The notes under the pieces are model-generated. The model was not told the DNA's origin. It saw only the letters and a list, made by a program, of their open reading frames with translations, and did no database searches. A program made the position numbers and the translations under genes. 64,000 bases of DNA from a bacterium C-53 (GTDB lineage: Bacteria > Bacillota > Clostridia > Lachnospirales > Lachnospiraceae), in contig RAZD01000003.1 in assembly GCA_003612525.1 (NCBI GenBank), forward strand, positions 1 through 64,000, given 5' to 3'. This document shows positions 27,553 through 35,831 of the stretch, piece by piece. Position 1 is the stretch's first letter; every line of letters starts with the position of its first letter.

Positions 27553-28551
27553 CTATCTCCCTTCATCAATGCTATTTTTCATTTTCTGAACAAAGTCTCT
27601 ATAATCTCTTGTATATACATATGAATCTGCAAAAATATTATTAGCTGCTATGAATAATCTCGGCTCATATTGTCGCATAGCTTCTAATTCATCCTCAAAA
27701 TTTTTCGAGTATGGGCATCCGGCGCATCCAGTCCTCTTTAATCCATATTCACTATAGCATCTACTGTTTCGAATATCATAATGCGTCTCATATACATTTT
27801 TTGTATCCGATAAATACCAAAAAATAGGCCTATATTCATCACATCCCTTATCAGTAGTTGAAAAGCAAGTCTTATAAGCACTTTTTCTTGCTCCACCTTC
27901 CGCTTTTCTGACACCATACATATTCAAGTCAAACTTTTCCTGCTCCTTAAAACGCTTTGCAACCATCTTCTTCGCATAATAACAACATTTATTTGAAATA
28001 TTAAACTGAGGCGGATTCGCAACCATAAATTCCTTTAAATACTGATTATATCCAATATTAAAACTACTTTCTTTACTTTGTGATTTCCGTTCAAAGTCAT
28101 TGCACCACCATCTCAATGCGGCTCTGCATTTCGGATATCGTTTTATTAAAACATCAAAAGGCTCATCCTCCCACTGAAAATTATGTCTCTGCAATCTTTC
28201 AATCCACTCACTTACTTGCTTAGATAGAAATGGCTGTCCATAAGTTCTACAGCAGAGCGGCACAGGTTTTACCGCTCGTATCCTGTAAATCTGTATTCCA
28301 TACCGTTGCTCTAAATATGCCAAATGTTCTCTAGTTGCCCTAAATTCTAAACCAGTATCAAAAAAAACGTATGTAATTTTACTAGCATTATCATATTTCT
28401 GACATAGGTCAATTAAAATATCACTATCACTTCCTCCACTGACAGAACATAATACTTTTTCATATCGTTGTAGCTTAGCATACGTAATTATAATGGAATT
28501 ACATATAAGATCATTTAGGGGTGATTGTTCCAATATTTCATCAAGTTTCAC
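27553..28551 (-). CDS. PAPS-reductase/DndC-like PP-loop enzyme of the three-gene cassette
   Basis: A 332-residue ATP-pyrophosphatase. The PP-loop is SGGSDS (38-43), followed by FFDTGLEF (64-70) and the family motif GVRKAEGGAR (213-222, resembling GxRxxES). Cysteines at 189/190, 229, 265, 276 and 279, the last two in GCAGCP, look like an Fe-S cluster site, as in DndC and related sulfur-transfer enzymes. It starts at GTG 28551, with AGAGGA 6 nt upstream. It is the first gene of the cassette under a near-consensus promoter. No DndA/B/D/E or SspB/D neighbours are present, so standard phosphorothioation is unlikely. Confidence 0.8.
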   Translation of the reverse strand: MKLDEILEQSPLNDLICNSIIITYAKLQRYEKVLCSVSGGSDSDILIDLCQKYDNASKITYVFFDTGLEFRATREHLAYLEQRYGIQIYRIRAVKPVPLCCRTYGQPFLSKQVSEWIERLQRHNFQWEDEPFDVLIKRYPKCRAALRWWCNDFERKSQSKESSFNIGYNQYLKEFMVANPPQFNISNKCCYYAKKMVAKRFKEQEKFDLNMYGVRKAEGGARKSAYKTCFSTTDKGCDEYRPIFWYLSDTKNVYETHYDIRNSRCYSEYGLKRTGCAGCPYSKNFEDELEAMRQYEPRLFIAANNIFADSYVYTRDYRDFVQKMKNSIDEGR

Positions 28552-28649
28552 AATTTTTCCTCTTCAAATTTCTTCTTAGTTTCTCATATCAGTTATGCAA
28601 GACTTATTATTCATAAGAATTTACTTCTTTTGTCATATTTTCACAATAT

Positions 28650-28678
28650 ATTATACTTTACTTATATTGTTTTCTCAA
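28650..28678 (-). promoter_or_regulatory. Strong promoter of the three-gene cassette
   Basis: On the minus strand TTGAGA (28678-28673) and a perfect TATAAT (28655-28650) with a 17-bp spacer, about 100 bp before the GTG at 28551. The leader contains a short CTTAT/ATAAG repeat. This suggests constitutive expression. Confidence 0.65.
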
Positions 28679-28741
28679 TGAATTTTTACATATCTTGCAT
28701 CTTCCTAGGTTTAACTTTAATTAAAATTTACATATTTCCTA

Positions 28742-28770
28742 TTGACAAATTTCACAAAGTAATGTATGCT
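28742..28770 (+). promoter_or_regulatory. Promoter of tRNA-Gly
   Basis: Consensus TTGACA (28742-28747) and TATGCT (28765-28770) separated by 17 bp, 20 bp before the tRNA 5' end. Confidence 0.75.
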
Positions 28771-28789
28771 ACATAAGTACCGAGTTGAT

Positions 28790-28862
28790 GCGATAGTGGC
28801 GTAGTTGGTAACGCGCGACCTTGCCAAGGTCGAGACCGCGGGTTCGAGCCCCGTCTATCGCT
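28790..28862 (+). tRNA. tRNA-Gly (GCC)
   Basis: A cloverleaf can be drawn by eye: acceptor stem GCGATAG/CTATCGC, anticodon stem CGACC/GGTCG around the loop TTGCCAA, giving anticodon GCC, and T-arm CGGGTTCGAGCCCCG. The CCA end is not encoded. It has its own promoter and terminator. tRNA genes often mark island borders, but integrases usually use the 3' end, which points away from the AT-rich cassette. Confidence 0.95.
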
Positions 28863-28870
28863 CTAAGATG

Positions 28871-28904
28871 ACCCTCTTCCGGATTTTCCGGAAGAGGGTT
28901 TTTT
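28871..28904 (+). terminator. Intrinsic terminator after tRNA-Gly
   Basis: ACCCTCTTCCGGA and CCGGAAGAGGGT form a GC-rich stem around a TTTT loop, followed by six Ts. Confidence 0.92.
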
Positions 28905-28936
28905 GTACAAATCATCGAAAGAAAGCGAATGGAGAA

Positions 28937-29020
28937 ATGGACTATAAAATAATACGCCTTATAGATAAACCGGAAATCAAAGAGGCAAGAATGTATATTC
29001 ATAAGTCTCACCCTCAGTAA
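28937..29020 (+). pseudogene. N-terminal stub of a GNAT acetyltransferase (probable)
   Basis: Twenty-seven codons from ATG 28937. The first part (MDYKIIRLIDKPEIKEA) looks like the start of clostridial GNAT-family acetyltransferases, in which PEIKE is followed by an AARWFHEKW-like helix. Here the match breaks off and a stop follows at 29018. No acetyl-CoA motif is found downstream. A remnant left by deletion beside the tRNA is likely. Confidence 0.35.
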
Positions 29021-29044
29021 ACCAAAGGACCCTGTTGACAGACC

Positions 29045-29575
29045 CTACCTCTTCCGCCTCTCACACATCTTATTCCCGCAATTCGCGCATATTGAACTGC
29101 ACGTTTCCGGCTTCTCAGCCGATGCACCCGCATAGAAAACAACACTTTTCGACGGCGCCATCATCCCGCCCCCGGTACACCGGATTTCTTCCATCTCAAG
29201 CATACGAAGCGCCTCCTTGAGATGATCGGCCGGAATATCCATATCCCCGATAAATTTCATATAAGTAATATATCTGCCTGTATCCCGATGAAACTGTTTG
29301 CAAAAAGCGCCATACGCATCCACCAGCATTTCGCACAAAATACAATCAGCCATATACGCATCCGTCAGACTGCCTTCCCGCATCCATGCTTCACAAAGCC
29401 TGTCAGGGCCATCCCCTAATGTAATCCCGGCGAGAATGGCTCCGTGTGCAAACTCTCCCTCTTTATACCGCATTCGGAGATTCACGGCATATACAAGAGC
29501 GGAAGACAGCTCTTTGATTCTGCCCTCCGCCTCTCTTTCAAAATGATACTTTTCAATGATCTGCTCTGTTCTCAT
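29045..29575 (-). CDS. Hypothetical protein with C-terminal four-cysteine tail
   Basis: A 176-residue soluble protein. The last residues carry CSSICANCGNKMC, a C-x3-C-x2-C-x4-C cluster suited to bind zinc or an Fe-S centre. The body is helical. The tail resembles that of small clostridial proteins annotated near corrinoid-dependent methyltransferases or methionine synthase activation, but no such enzyme is encoded nearby and I do not assign a function. It begins at ATG 29575 with AGGAG 8 nt upstream, 55 bp after the GGDEF/EAL gene in the same direction, so both may be co-transcribed. Confidence 0.65.
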   Translation of the reverse strand: MRTEQIIEKYHFEREAEGRIKELSSALVYAVNLRMRYKEGEFAHGAILAGITLGDGPDRLCEAWMREGSLTDAYMADCILCEMLVDAYGAFCKQFHRDTGRYITYMKFIGDMDIPADHLKEALRMLEMEEIRCTGGGMMAPSKSVVFYAGASAEKPETCSSICANCGNKMCERRKR

Positions 29576-29630
29576 GTTACGTCTCTCCTGAAGCTGTATT
29601 TCGTGTGTAATCCGTCATTCAGCCTCCCGG

Positions 29631-32600
29631 TCATACGCCGACACCTTCCAGAAACCTGTCCGCCTCCAAAAGCAGCTCCTCATATTCATAAGAACATTCA
29701 TCCGTAAAAGCCATACCGATATCAGGTCCCAGCGAATAATGTTTTCGGTCCGCAGTAAATGATGTCTGAAGCGCCCGCGTCAGGCGCTCTACTAAATAAT
29801 AGATCCGGCTTTTTTTCTCAAACGCATCAATGTAAATACAGAAATCGCTTTCCGATATCCGTCCAAGCGCACTGTGAAGAGGTTTCGACGCCTTTATAAC
29901 AGCGGCCAGACTGAACATAACATCTTCCCAGTACCGATAACCATAGATATCTTTCAGTATCTGATATTCCTTTAACTTAATTACAAGAAGCGCCGCACTT
30001 TTGCCTGCGCTCTTTTCCCTCAGGCGGTTTTTCACCATTTTTTCAAAATTAGATCCGGAAAATACGCGGAACTTATCATTTTCCCCCTCAAAATCCTCAC
30101 AGCCGGACCACGCCTGAACCTCTCCCATATCACGGAAAAATGTTCTGAATATCACATGATTGTTTTTCGGATTTGCTTCCAGGTATGTAGACGCTTCCAC
30201 CCACTGAAACTCTCCGCTTTCATTTTCAACCTGATAAACCATATATAAATAACGATCTCCCTTGAGAAATCTCCGTATGATGTCATCATAATCAAAGCTT
30301 CTCTCAAATAATTCCCTGTATTCATCCGGTATATCTCTTGCCGTCACGTCACCCGCAAAAGCATAGAGAATCTCTCCTTTATCCAGATGTTTCTGCTGAA
30401 GATCACGACAGATTCTGACCTTTCTGTCACAGAATGCATTTACATCCTCCCCGAAACCAACCGCTTTCACCGGACTGCCTGATTCATCGGAAATGACAGA
30501 ATAAGCAATCCGCATCCATTTATAGGTTCCGTCCAGATGCCGGCTTTTAAACGTGCAGGCGGCATCATGTCCCTCGGAAAGCCGGCGGTACATATTGCGG
30601 TAATCTTCTGCATAATCCCCTGCAATCACCCCGGACTCCACAAAAGCATCCGGTATATTCTCCACATATTCGCCAAATCCCTGCTTATCCCGCACTGCTT
30701 TGGAGCGGTATAGCGTCTTCGTGCGGATATTCCATTCCCACATACTGAAACCGGACTTTTCAAATGCATACCTGTACAAAGACTGTACCTCTCTCTTATG
30801 CATCTGTTCAATTATTCTCTGCAGGTTTGAAGCGATACACTTTGTAAGCTCCACCAGAAACCCTTTATCCTGTACGGTGTAGTCTTTTGCCTCATCACAA
30901 TTTTCATATAAGATCATCCCCCGGTATCCACCGCCGACATGAATGGACGCTACCGAGACAGTTTTCACATCTCCCGGAAACAGATAATCTGCAACCGCTC
31001 CATGATACGTATCCTTCTGCTCCTCCTGATAAATGACAATACCGTCCTCCATAATATCATCAAATAAGGCATTCATGATATCATCCCTGGCGCCACTGTC
31101 TTCCCACACCTCACTCATACCACGGCCGCGGCTCCAGGAACATCCGGTCTGATGCACCCGCTTATCTTCGGCCTGAAACAGCATCGTTATACGGTCAAAT
31201 ATATAAATATCCCCAATCAGAGGAAAGATTTCAGCGATCGCCTCCTTCGTCCGCTCATTCGACTCAAATGCGGTAAGCACTCCCATTACCGCCTCATTTG
31301 CCTTGATATCCGTTATGTCACGCACAACGCAGCTGAAAAGCTCTCCCTCTCCCCTCACATCTGTCAAAAACCGGCCTTCCAGTTCATACCAGCGGTATCC
31401 CCTGACATGGTTCATATTGCGCGCTCTTAACTGAAAAGGACCACAGACATGATTTTCAACAATAACCGAACAGATCGGCACATCGTCGGGATAAATGTAC
31501 TTTCCTTCCCGCACGACACGCAGAAAGTTGGGAATCTCCACCTTCACAAGCTCTTTGCTTCCCTCATTTACCCGCATATCAAAGACGGAAAAAATATCTG
31601 AATTCACCTCATATTGCGCCATAATACCCTTCATCTGGATAACCGCGGCACGATACCATTCAATCTCATCTTCGCGGTGGATTCGGGACATAATATCATC
31701 AATATTTATCAGGCCCTCAATCTCATCATCATCCTTCTGCGCAATCATGGCCGGGTTATTCAGATAGATGCGGAAGGAAGACTCATCCATCGGTTTTGCA
31801 AACAGATAGCCCTGTGCCCGAACACATCCGATGGATTTTAAAAACTCCGCCTGCTGGTTTGTCTCCACGCCTTCGGCAATCACGACAAGATCAAGCCGTT
31901 TTGCCATCTGTACCACCGATTTCAGAATATAATCCGCTTTATAATTCTTATCCATATTATAAAGGAACTTAAGATCAATTTTCAGCACATCGACCGGAAC
32001 ATCCTTTAACGTATTCAGAGAAGAATAACCGCTTCCGAAGTCATCCATCAAAATGACAAACCCTTTCTCTCTGAGCCTGTTAATTGTCTCTATAAGCTGC
32101 TCCGGATTTTCTGTATATGCGGATTCCGTTATCTCGAGCTGAAGCATGGAAATCGGAACATCATATTTTTCCACCAGACTCACAAGCTGTTCAACCAGAT
32201 GCACATTATAAAGTTCCGCTCTCGAAACATTTACGGACACCGGACAAAGCGCATAACCTTTTCGTATCCATTCCGCGATATCCATACAGACATGTTCCCA
32301 CACATAATAATCAAGTGTGGCTATAAACCCGTTTTTCTCAAAAATAGGAATAAATTCACCCGGAGAAATCATCCCTTTTTCCGGATGAATCCAGCGTACA
32401 AGAGCTTCCGAACCGATAATCTTAAGCTTCTCCATATTATATTTCGGCTGGTAAAATACGGAAAACTGTTCTTCGGTGAGCGCGCGCCCCATTTCATTCA
32501 GAATTTCCTGCTCTTTCAGCATGCGGCTCCTCATTTTCTCATCATAAATCGCAAACCGCCTGGAATAACTCCCTTTGATTTCCTGCATCGCAAGATTCGC

Positions 32601-33074
32601 CCTGTCACACATCAGACCCGGCTCTACATCACTGTCATGTATATAGTAAAATCCGCAGCGGATAATAATCTGAATATTCAGCGGATAATCTTTTACCATA
32701 TCCTGTATCTGGTCTGTGATCTCCTGTTCATATCCGTGTACCGTACTCTGGCGAAGCAAAACCGCAAAATTATCCGCACTCAGTCTGCCGGATACCGATT
32801 TTGCGCCGAAATGCCCCAGCAGACTTGCGCCAATGTGCTTTAACAGACGATCCCCCTGCACTGCGCCAAACAAATCGTTTACAAGCTTAAACTTATCAAT
32901 GTCAAGCGTACAGACAACATAAGTATCCTCCAGTTCCCCATGTATTGCCTCATAAACTTTTGAATAAAATGTCTCGCGGTTATAAACACCCGTAAGGAAA
33001 TCGCGCTCGGAACGCTCGATCAAATCCCTTAGTTTCGCATCATCCAAATACTTCTTGTCCATAACAGAATCCAT
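29631..33074 (-). CDS. Large c-di-GMP protein: degenerate GGDEF, EAL, PAS-like regions, second degenerate GGDEF
   Basis: 1147 residues, no membrane segments. An N-terminal GGDEF-type domain (about 21-175) keeps the DFLTGVYNRETF and DIDKFKLVND motifs, but its active site reads SADNF (99-103) instead of GGDEF. A complete EAL domain follows (about 190-435): SEALVRW, NVSRAEL, LEITES, DDFGSGYSSL, KIDLKFL, IAEGVET, QGYLFAKPM. PAS-like sensory regions lie at about 470-600 and 780-970. The C-terminal GGDEF-type domain (about 975-1140) has ISESDF at the signature. It is therefore probably a phosphodiesterase with two regulatory pseudo-cyclase domains. Starts at 33074, or at a second ATG at 33062. Confidence 0.88.
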   Translation of the reverse strand: MDSVMDKKYLDDAKLRDLIERSERDFLTGVYNRETFYSKVYEAIHGELEDTYVVCTLDIDKFKLVNDLFGAVQGDRLLKHIGASLLGHFGAKSVSGRLSADNFAVLLRQSTVHGYEQEITDQIQDMVKDYPLNIQIIIRCGFYYIHDSDVEPGLMCDRANLAMQEIKGSYSRRFAIYDEKMRSRMLKEQEILNEMGRALTEEQFSVFYQPKYNMEKLKIIGSEALVRWIHPEKGMISPGEFIPIFEKNGFIATLDYYVWEHVCMDIAEWIRKGYALCPVSVNVSRAELYNVHLVEQLVSLVEKYDVPISMLQLEITESAYTENPEQLIETINRLREKGFVILMDDFGSGYSSLNTLKDVPVDVLKIDLKFLYNMDKNYKADYILKSVVQMAKRLDLVVIAEGVETNQQAEFLKSIGCVRAQGYLFAKPMDESSFRIYLNNPAMIAQKDDDEIEGLINIDDIMSRIHREDEIEWYRAAVIQMKGIMAQYEVNSDIFSVFDMRVNEGSKELVKVEIPNFLRVVREGKYIYPDDVPICSVIVENHVCGPFQLRARNMNHVRGYRWYELEGRFLTDVRGEGELFSCVVRDITDIKANEAVMGVLTAFESNERTKEAIAEIFPLIGDIYIFDRITMLFQAEDKRVHQTGCSWSRGRGMSEVWEDSGARDDIMNALFDDIMEDGIVIYQEEQKDTYHGAVADYLFPGDVKTVSVASIHVGGGYRGMILYENCDEAKDYTVQDKGFLVELTKCIASNLQRIIEQMHKREVQSLYRYAFEKSGFSMWEWNIRTKTLYRSKAVRDKQGFGEYVENIPDAFVESGVIAGDYAEDYRNMYRRLSEGHDAACTFKSRHLDGTYKWMRIAYSVISDESGSPVKAVGFGEDVNAFCDRKVRICRDLQQKHLDKGEILYAFAGDVTARDIPDEYRELFERSFDYDDIIRRFLKGDRYLYMVYQVENESGEFQWVEASTYLEANPKNNHVIFRTFFRDMGEVQAWSGCEDFEGENDKFRVFSGSNFEKMVKNRLREKSAGKSAALLVIKLKEYQILKDIYGYRYWEDVMFSLAAVIKASKPLHSALGRISESDFCIYIDAFEKKSRIYYLVERLTRALQTSFTADRKHYSLGPDIGMAFTDECSYEYEELLLEADRFLEGVGV

Positions 33075-33126
33075 GCCTTTCTCTAACCTAATTCTATCTG
33101 ATACCGAATCGGATCACTTTCGTATA

Positions 33127-33155
33127 TTTATAACATACACTACATTTTCCCACAA
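33127..33155 (-). promoter_or_regulatory. Promoter of the GGDEF/EAL gene
   Basis: Minus strand TTGTGG (33155-33150) and TATAAA (33132-33127), 17 bp apart, about 55 bp before the start. The rest of the 194-bp gap to the PTS gene shows nothing further. Confidence 0.5.
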
Positions 33156-33268
33156 TTCAACAGCAAATACAGTTTGTGATTTGGTCAGACCTATGAAATC
33201 ATAAAAAGCATCATATGTATAGTCAAAGCTATCCATATAATGCCTTTTATAGATGAAAATTGAAATTC

Positions 33269-34687
33269 TTACTCTTTTACATCACTGTCCTTAATAAAGA
33301 GCTTTGTCACAACAAAACCGCCAATATAAGCAACTACCAGTCCGATCAGAAAGTTCAGCATACCCGACGTGCCCTGCATCATAGGAATTGCTACAAGACC
33401 ACTGGGTCCCCATGCATTTGCCATAACCTGCGTCAGCATAACATACGCACCGCCAAATCCGGCCCCGATTCCTGCCGTGATAAATGGTTTGCCCATCGGG
33501 AGCGTAACGCCATAGATCAGAGGTTCCCCGACTCCGAGGAAACCGGCTGGCAGCGCTCCGGTTATAATTCCTTTCATTCTGTTATTGCCAACCTTCTTTG
33601 CCATCAGATAAATTGCGATTGCAGCGCCAACCTGTCCCGCACCGCCCATTGCAAGCACCGGAAACAAAGATACACCGCCCATCTGCTCAAGCTGCACCGC
33701 ATAAATAGGAATCAGTCCGTGATGCAGTCCGAGCAATACCATTGGCAGGAACAACGCTGCCAGTAAGAAGCCGCTGATTACGCGAATCACCGGATTGACT
33801 GAATTAATAATCACCGTCAACACAGTAACCAAACCATCGCTTACGAATCCGGCAGCCGGCATAATAATGAAAATAAAGATAATCCCGGTGATCAAAAGTG
33901 CGGTAAAAGGAGTAACAATCAAATCAAGAACATCCGGCACTCTCTTACGAATATTCTTTTCAATTATGGATAAAATCCACACTCCGAAAATCACTCCGAT
34001 AATACCGCCTTTTCCTGTCGTCAGTACGGATTCAAGCGGAACCTCTTCATTATAAAGCCCTATCATCTTTGATATTTCAACAATATTTGCGCCGATACTG
34101 ATACCGCCAATGATACCGCCGAAAGCAGGAGTCGCGCCAAAAACCTCCGCCGCACGAATACCGGTATAAATCGCAAAATAACTTAAGAAGGCGCCTCCCA
34201 GAAGTGACAGAATCAGCTGCACCATCATAAATCCATTGCCGGAAACAACGCCATCGGCAATCATCTGGCTTAACAGGCTTCCAAAACCATTAAATAAACC
34301 GGCGGCAATAATCGCGGGGATGATCGGAACAAAAATTTCCGATATCAGTTTCATGATGTCTTTCGCCTTGCTTTTTTTCTGGCTGCTTTTGATCTGTTCC
34401 TTATTCTCCTTCCATGAAGTGTCACTGGAATTTCTTGGAAGACCAAACTCATTTATGCATATATCCGTAACCTTCTTGACTTTCCCAGGTCCCAGAACGA
34501 TTTGATAATTATCTCCTTCCGCAACCAGTCCCAGGACTCCGTCCGTCTTTTTGATTCCGTCGGAATCAACCCTGCTCACATCTTTACATGTGACTCTAAG
34601 TCGTGTCATGCAGTTTGTTGCTTTTACCACATTCTCTTTGCCGCCCAACAGGTCAACAATTACTTTGGCAAGTTCCGAATTTGTCAT
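33269..34687 (-). CDS. murP: PTS EIIBC component, N-acetylmuramic acid type (MurP-like)
   Basis: A 472-residue glucose-family PTS permease. The N-terminal IIB domain has the phospho-Cys26 in ATNCMTRLRV. The IIC domain (about 110-465) carries about ten membrane segments and the conserved LGVGEPLIYGVTLP motif. It lacks a IIA domain, so it must use a shared EIIA, as MurP does. The start overlaps the stop of murQ (ATGA at 34684-34687), making N-acetylmuramic acid the likely substrate: it would be imported as MurNAc-6-phosphate and passed to the etherase. The gene ends the operon. Confidence 0.88.
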   Translation of the reverse strand: MTNSELAKVIVDLLGGKENVVKATNCMTRLRVTCKDVSRVDSDGIKKTDGVLGLVAEGDNYQIVLGPGKVKKVTDICINEFGLPRNSSDTSWKENKEQIKSSQKKSKAKDIMKLISEIFVPIIPAIIAAGLFNGFGSLLSQMIADGVVSGNGFMMVQLILSLLGGAFLSYFAIYTGIRAAEVFGATPAFGGIIGGISIGANIVEISKMIGLYNEEVPLESVLTTGKGGIIGVIFGVWILSIIEKNIRKRVPDVLDLIVTPFTALLITGIIFIFIIMPAAGFVSDGLVTVLTVIINSVNPVIRVISGFLLAALFLPMVLLGLHHGLIPIYAVQLEQMGGVSLFPVLAMGGAGQVGAAIAIYLMAKKVGNNRMKGIITGALPAGFLGVGEPLIYGVTLPMGKPFITAGIGAGFGGAYVMLTQVMANAWGPSGLVAIPMMQGTSGMLNFLIGLVVAYIGGFVVTKLFIKDSDVKE

Positions 34688-35595
34688 CCTTTCTCCTCCT
34701 CAACAAGATTTTGAATACGGCCGTTTACTTTCTTCAGAGCATCCTCTGCCTCCTCTTTTCTGCATCCTAATAAGATCATTGCAATTGCGGTTCTCACGCT
34801 GCCTTCCGATTCCGCCAGCGCTTCTTCCGCTCTCTCTTTGGAACAGCCTGTTACCGCCGAAACAATATTGGTTCCTCTGGTAACCAGTTTTTTATTTGAC
34901 ATTTTCACATCGACCATATAATTCTTATAAATCTTCCCGATTCGAATCATACTGATTGTACTAATCATATTCAAAATCAGTTTCGTGGTTGTCCCTGCCT
35001 TCAGACGCGTAGATCCTGTTAATACTTCCGGTCCCGGTTCCGCCTCTATCGTCAGCGGGCAGATCCTGCCGATCTCACTGTTTTTGTTACACACTACGGC
35101 GCAGCATTTTGCACCGGCCTTTTTTGCATACTCGATTCCGCCGATCACATAGGGAGTCCTTCCGCTTGCCGCCAGACCGATCACAACATCCTTCTCATTC
35201 AGATGAATCCTCTTTAGATCCCCGACTCCCAATTCCTCCGAGTCTTCGGCGCCTTCCACCGCCTTCACAAATGCCTGATCCCCGCCTGCAATCAATCCGA
35301 TAACGGTGTTAAAATCAACACCAAACGTCGGCGGACACTCAACGGCATCCAGAAGACCGAGCCTTCCGCTGGTTCCGGCGCCCATATAGATAATTCTGCC
35401 GCCTCTTTCCAGTGCTTCACTTGTAATTTCAATTACCTTTTCCAGCACATCAAACTGGCTTTCAATACATTTCACAGAATTGTAATTCTCCTGATTGATT
35501 ACCTCAATCGCTTCCCGTATACTCATAGAACTCAATTCCGTTGTTCTGGGATTTACCCTCTCCGTTGACATAGCGCTTAAATTCATCATATTCAC
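34684..35595 (-). CDS. murQ: N-acetylmuramic acid 6-phosphate etherase
   Basis: A 303-residue SIS-domain protein with the MurQ fingerprint: MGAGTSGRLGLLDAVECPPTFG, GLAASGRTPYV and the ALAESEGSVRTAI end (a UBA-like tail). It cleaves the lactyl ether of MurNAc-6-P to GlcNAc-6-P and lactate in peptidoglycan recycling or salvage. AGGAGG precedes the ATG. It leads the murQ-murP pair, under a palindromic operator with RpiR-like half-sites; an RpiR/MurR-like regulator lies at 40894-41748, separated from it by an oppositely oriented two-component/ABC module. Confidence 0.95.
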   Translation of the reverse strand: MNMMNLSAMSTERVNPRTTELSSMSIREAIEVINQENYNSVKCIESQFDVLEKVIEITSEALERGGRIIYMGAGTSGRLGLLDAVECPPTFGVDFNTVIGLIAGGDQAFVKAVEGAEDSEELGVGDLKRIHLNEKDVVIGLAASGRTPYVIGGIEYAKKAGAKCCAVVCNKNSEIGRICPLTIEAEPGPEVLTGSTRLKAGTTTKLILNMISTISMIRIGKIYKNYMVDVKMSNKKLVTRGTNIVSAVTGCSKERAEEALAESEGSVRTAIAMILLGCRKEEAEDALKKVNGRIQNLVEEEKG

Positions 35596-35655
35596 TTACC
35601 TCCTGACGACACTATAAACTTTTTCTTTTTTATTTACAATATTTTATATTAATTG

Positions 35656-35680
35656 TGAAATATTATTTCATCAAATGAAA
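35656..35680. promoter_or_regulatory. Operator of the murQ-murP operon: three half-sites at 10-bp pitch
   Basis: TGAAA (35656), TTTCA (35666) and TGAAA (35676) follow each other at 10-bp steps, giving one perfect 15-bp palindrome (TGAAATATTATTTCA) and a second overlapping inverted pair. It lies 60 bp upstream of the murQ start and overlaps the likely promoter. RpiR-family regulators bind short inverted repeats of this general kind; the RpiR gene at 40.9 kb is the natural candidate. Confidence 0.6.
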
Positions 35681-35772
35681 CTTTACACACCATAAACGCC
35701 CCTTTATTTCAAGAATAACCAGAATAAAACTTTTATATGCAAACGTATTACCCCAGCGAGGCATAGGAACAG

Positions 35773-35804
35773 TTGAGAAATAATTGAGATTTATATGCTA
35801 TAAT
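35773..35804 (+). promoter_or_regulatory. Operator-promoter of the module 2 response regulator
   Basis: Direct repeats TTGAG (35773 and 35784, 11-bp pitch, the second followed by ATTT) precede an extended -10 TGCTATAAT (TATAAT at 35799-35804). No good -35 is present, as expected for an activated promoter. The same arrangement occurs before the ABC genes at 37636. Confidence 0.7.
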
Positions 35805-35831
35805 TTGTTTTTGTGATAGGAGGATTTTTGT

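Noticed and set aside
27553-28551. Dnd or Ssp phosphorothioation system
   Set aside because: Only a DndC-like enzyme is present; no cysteine desulfurase, DndB/D/E, SspB/D or restriction partner is nearby.
28805-29020. Long reading frame running from the tRNA into the GNAT stub
   Set aside because: Its first half is tRNA and terminator sequence. Only the part from 28937 resembles protein.
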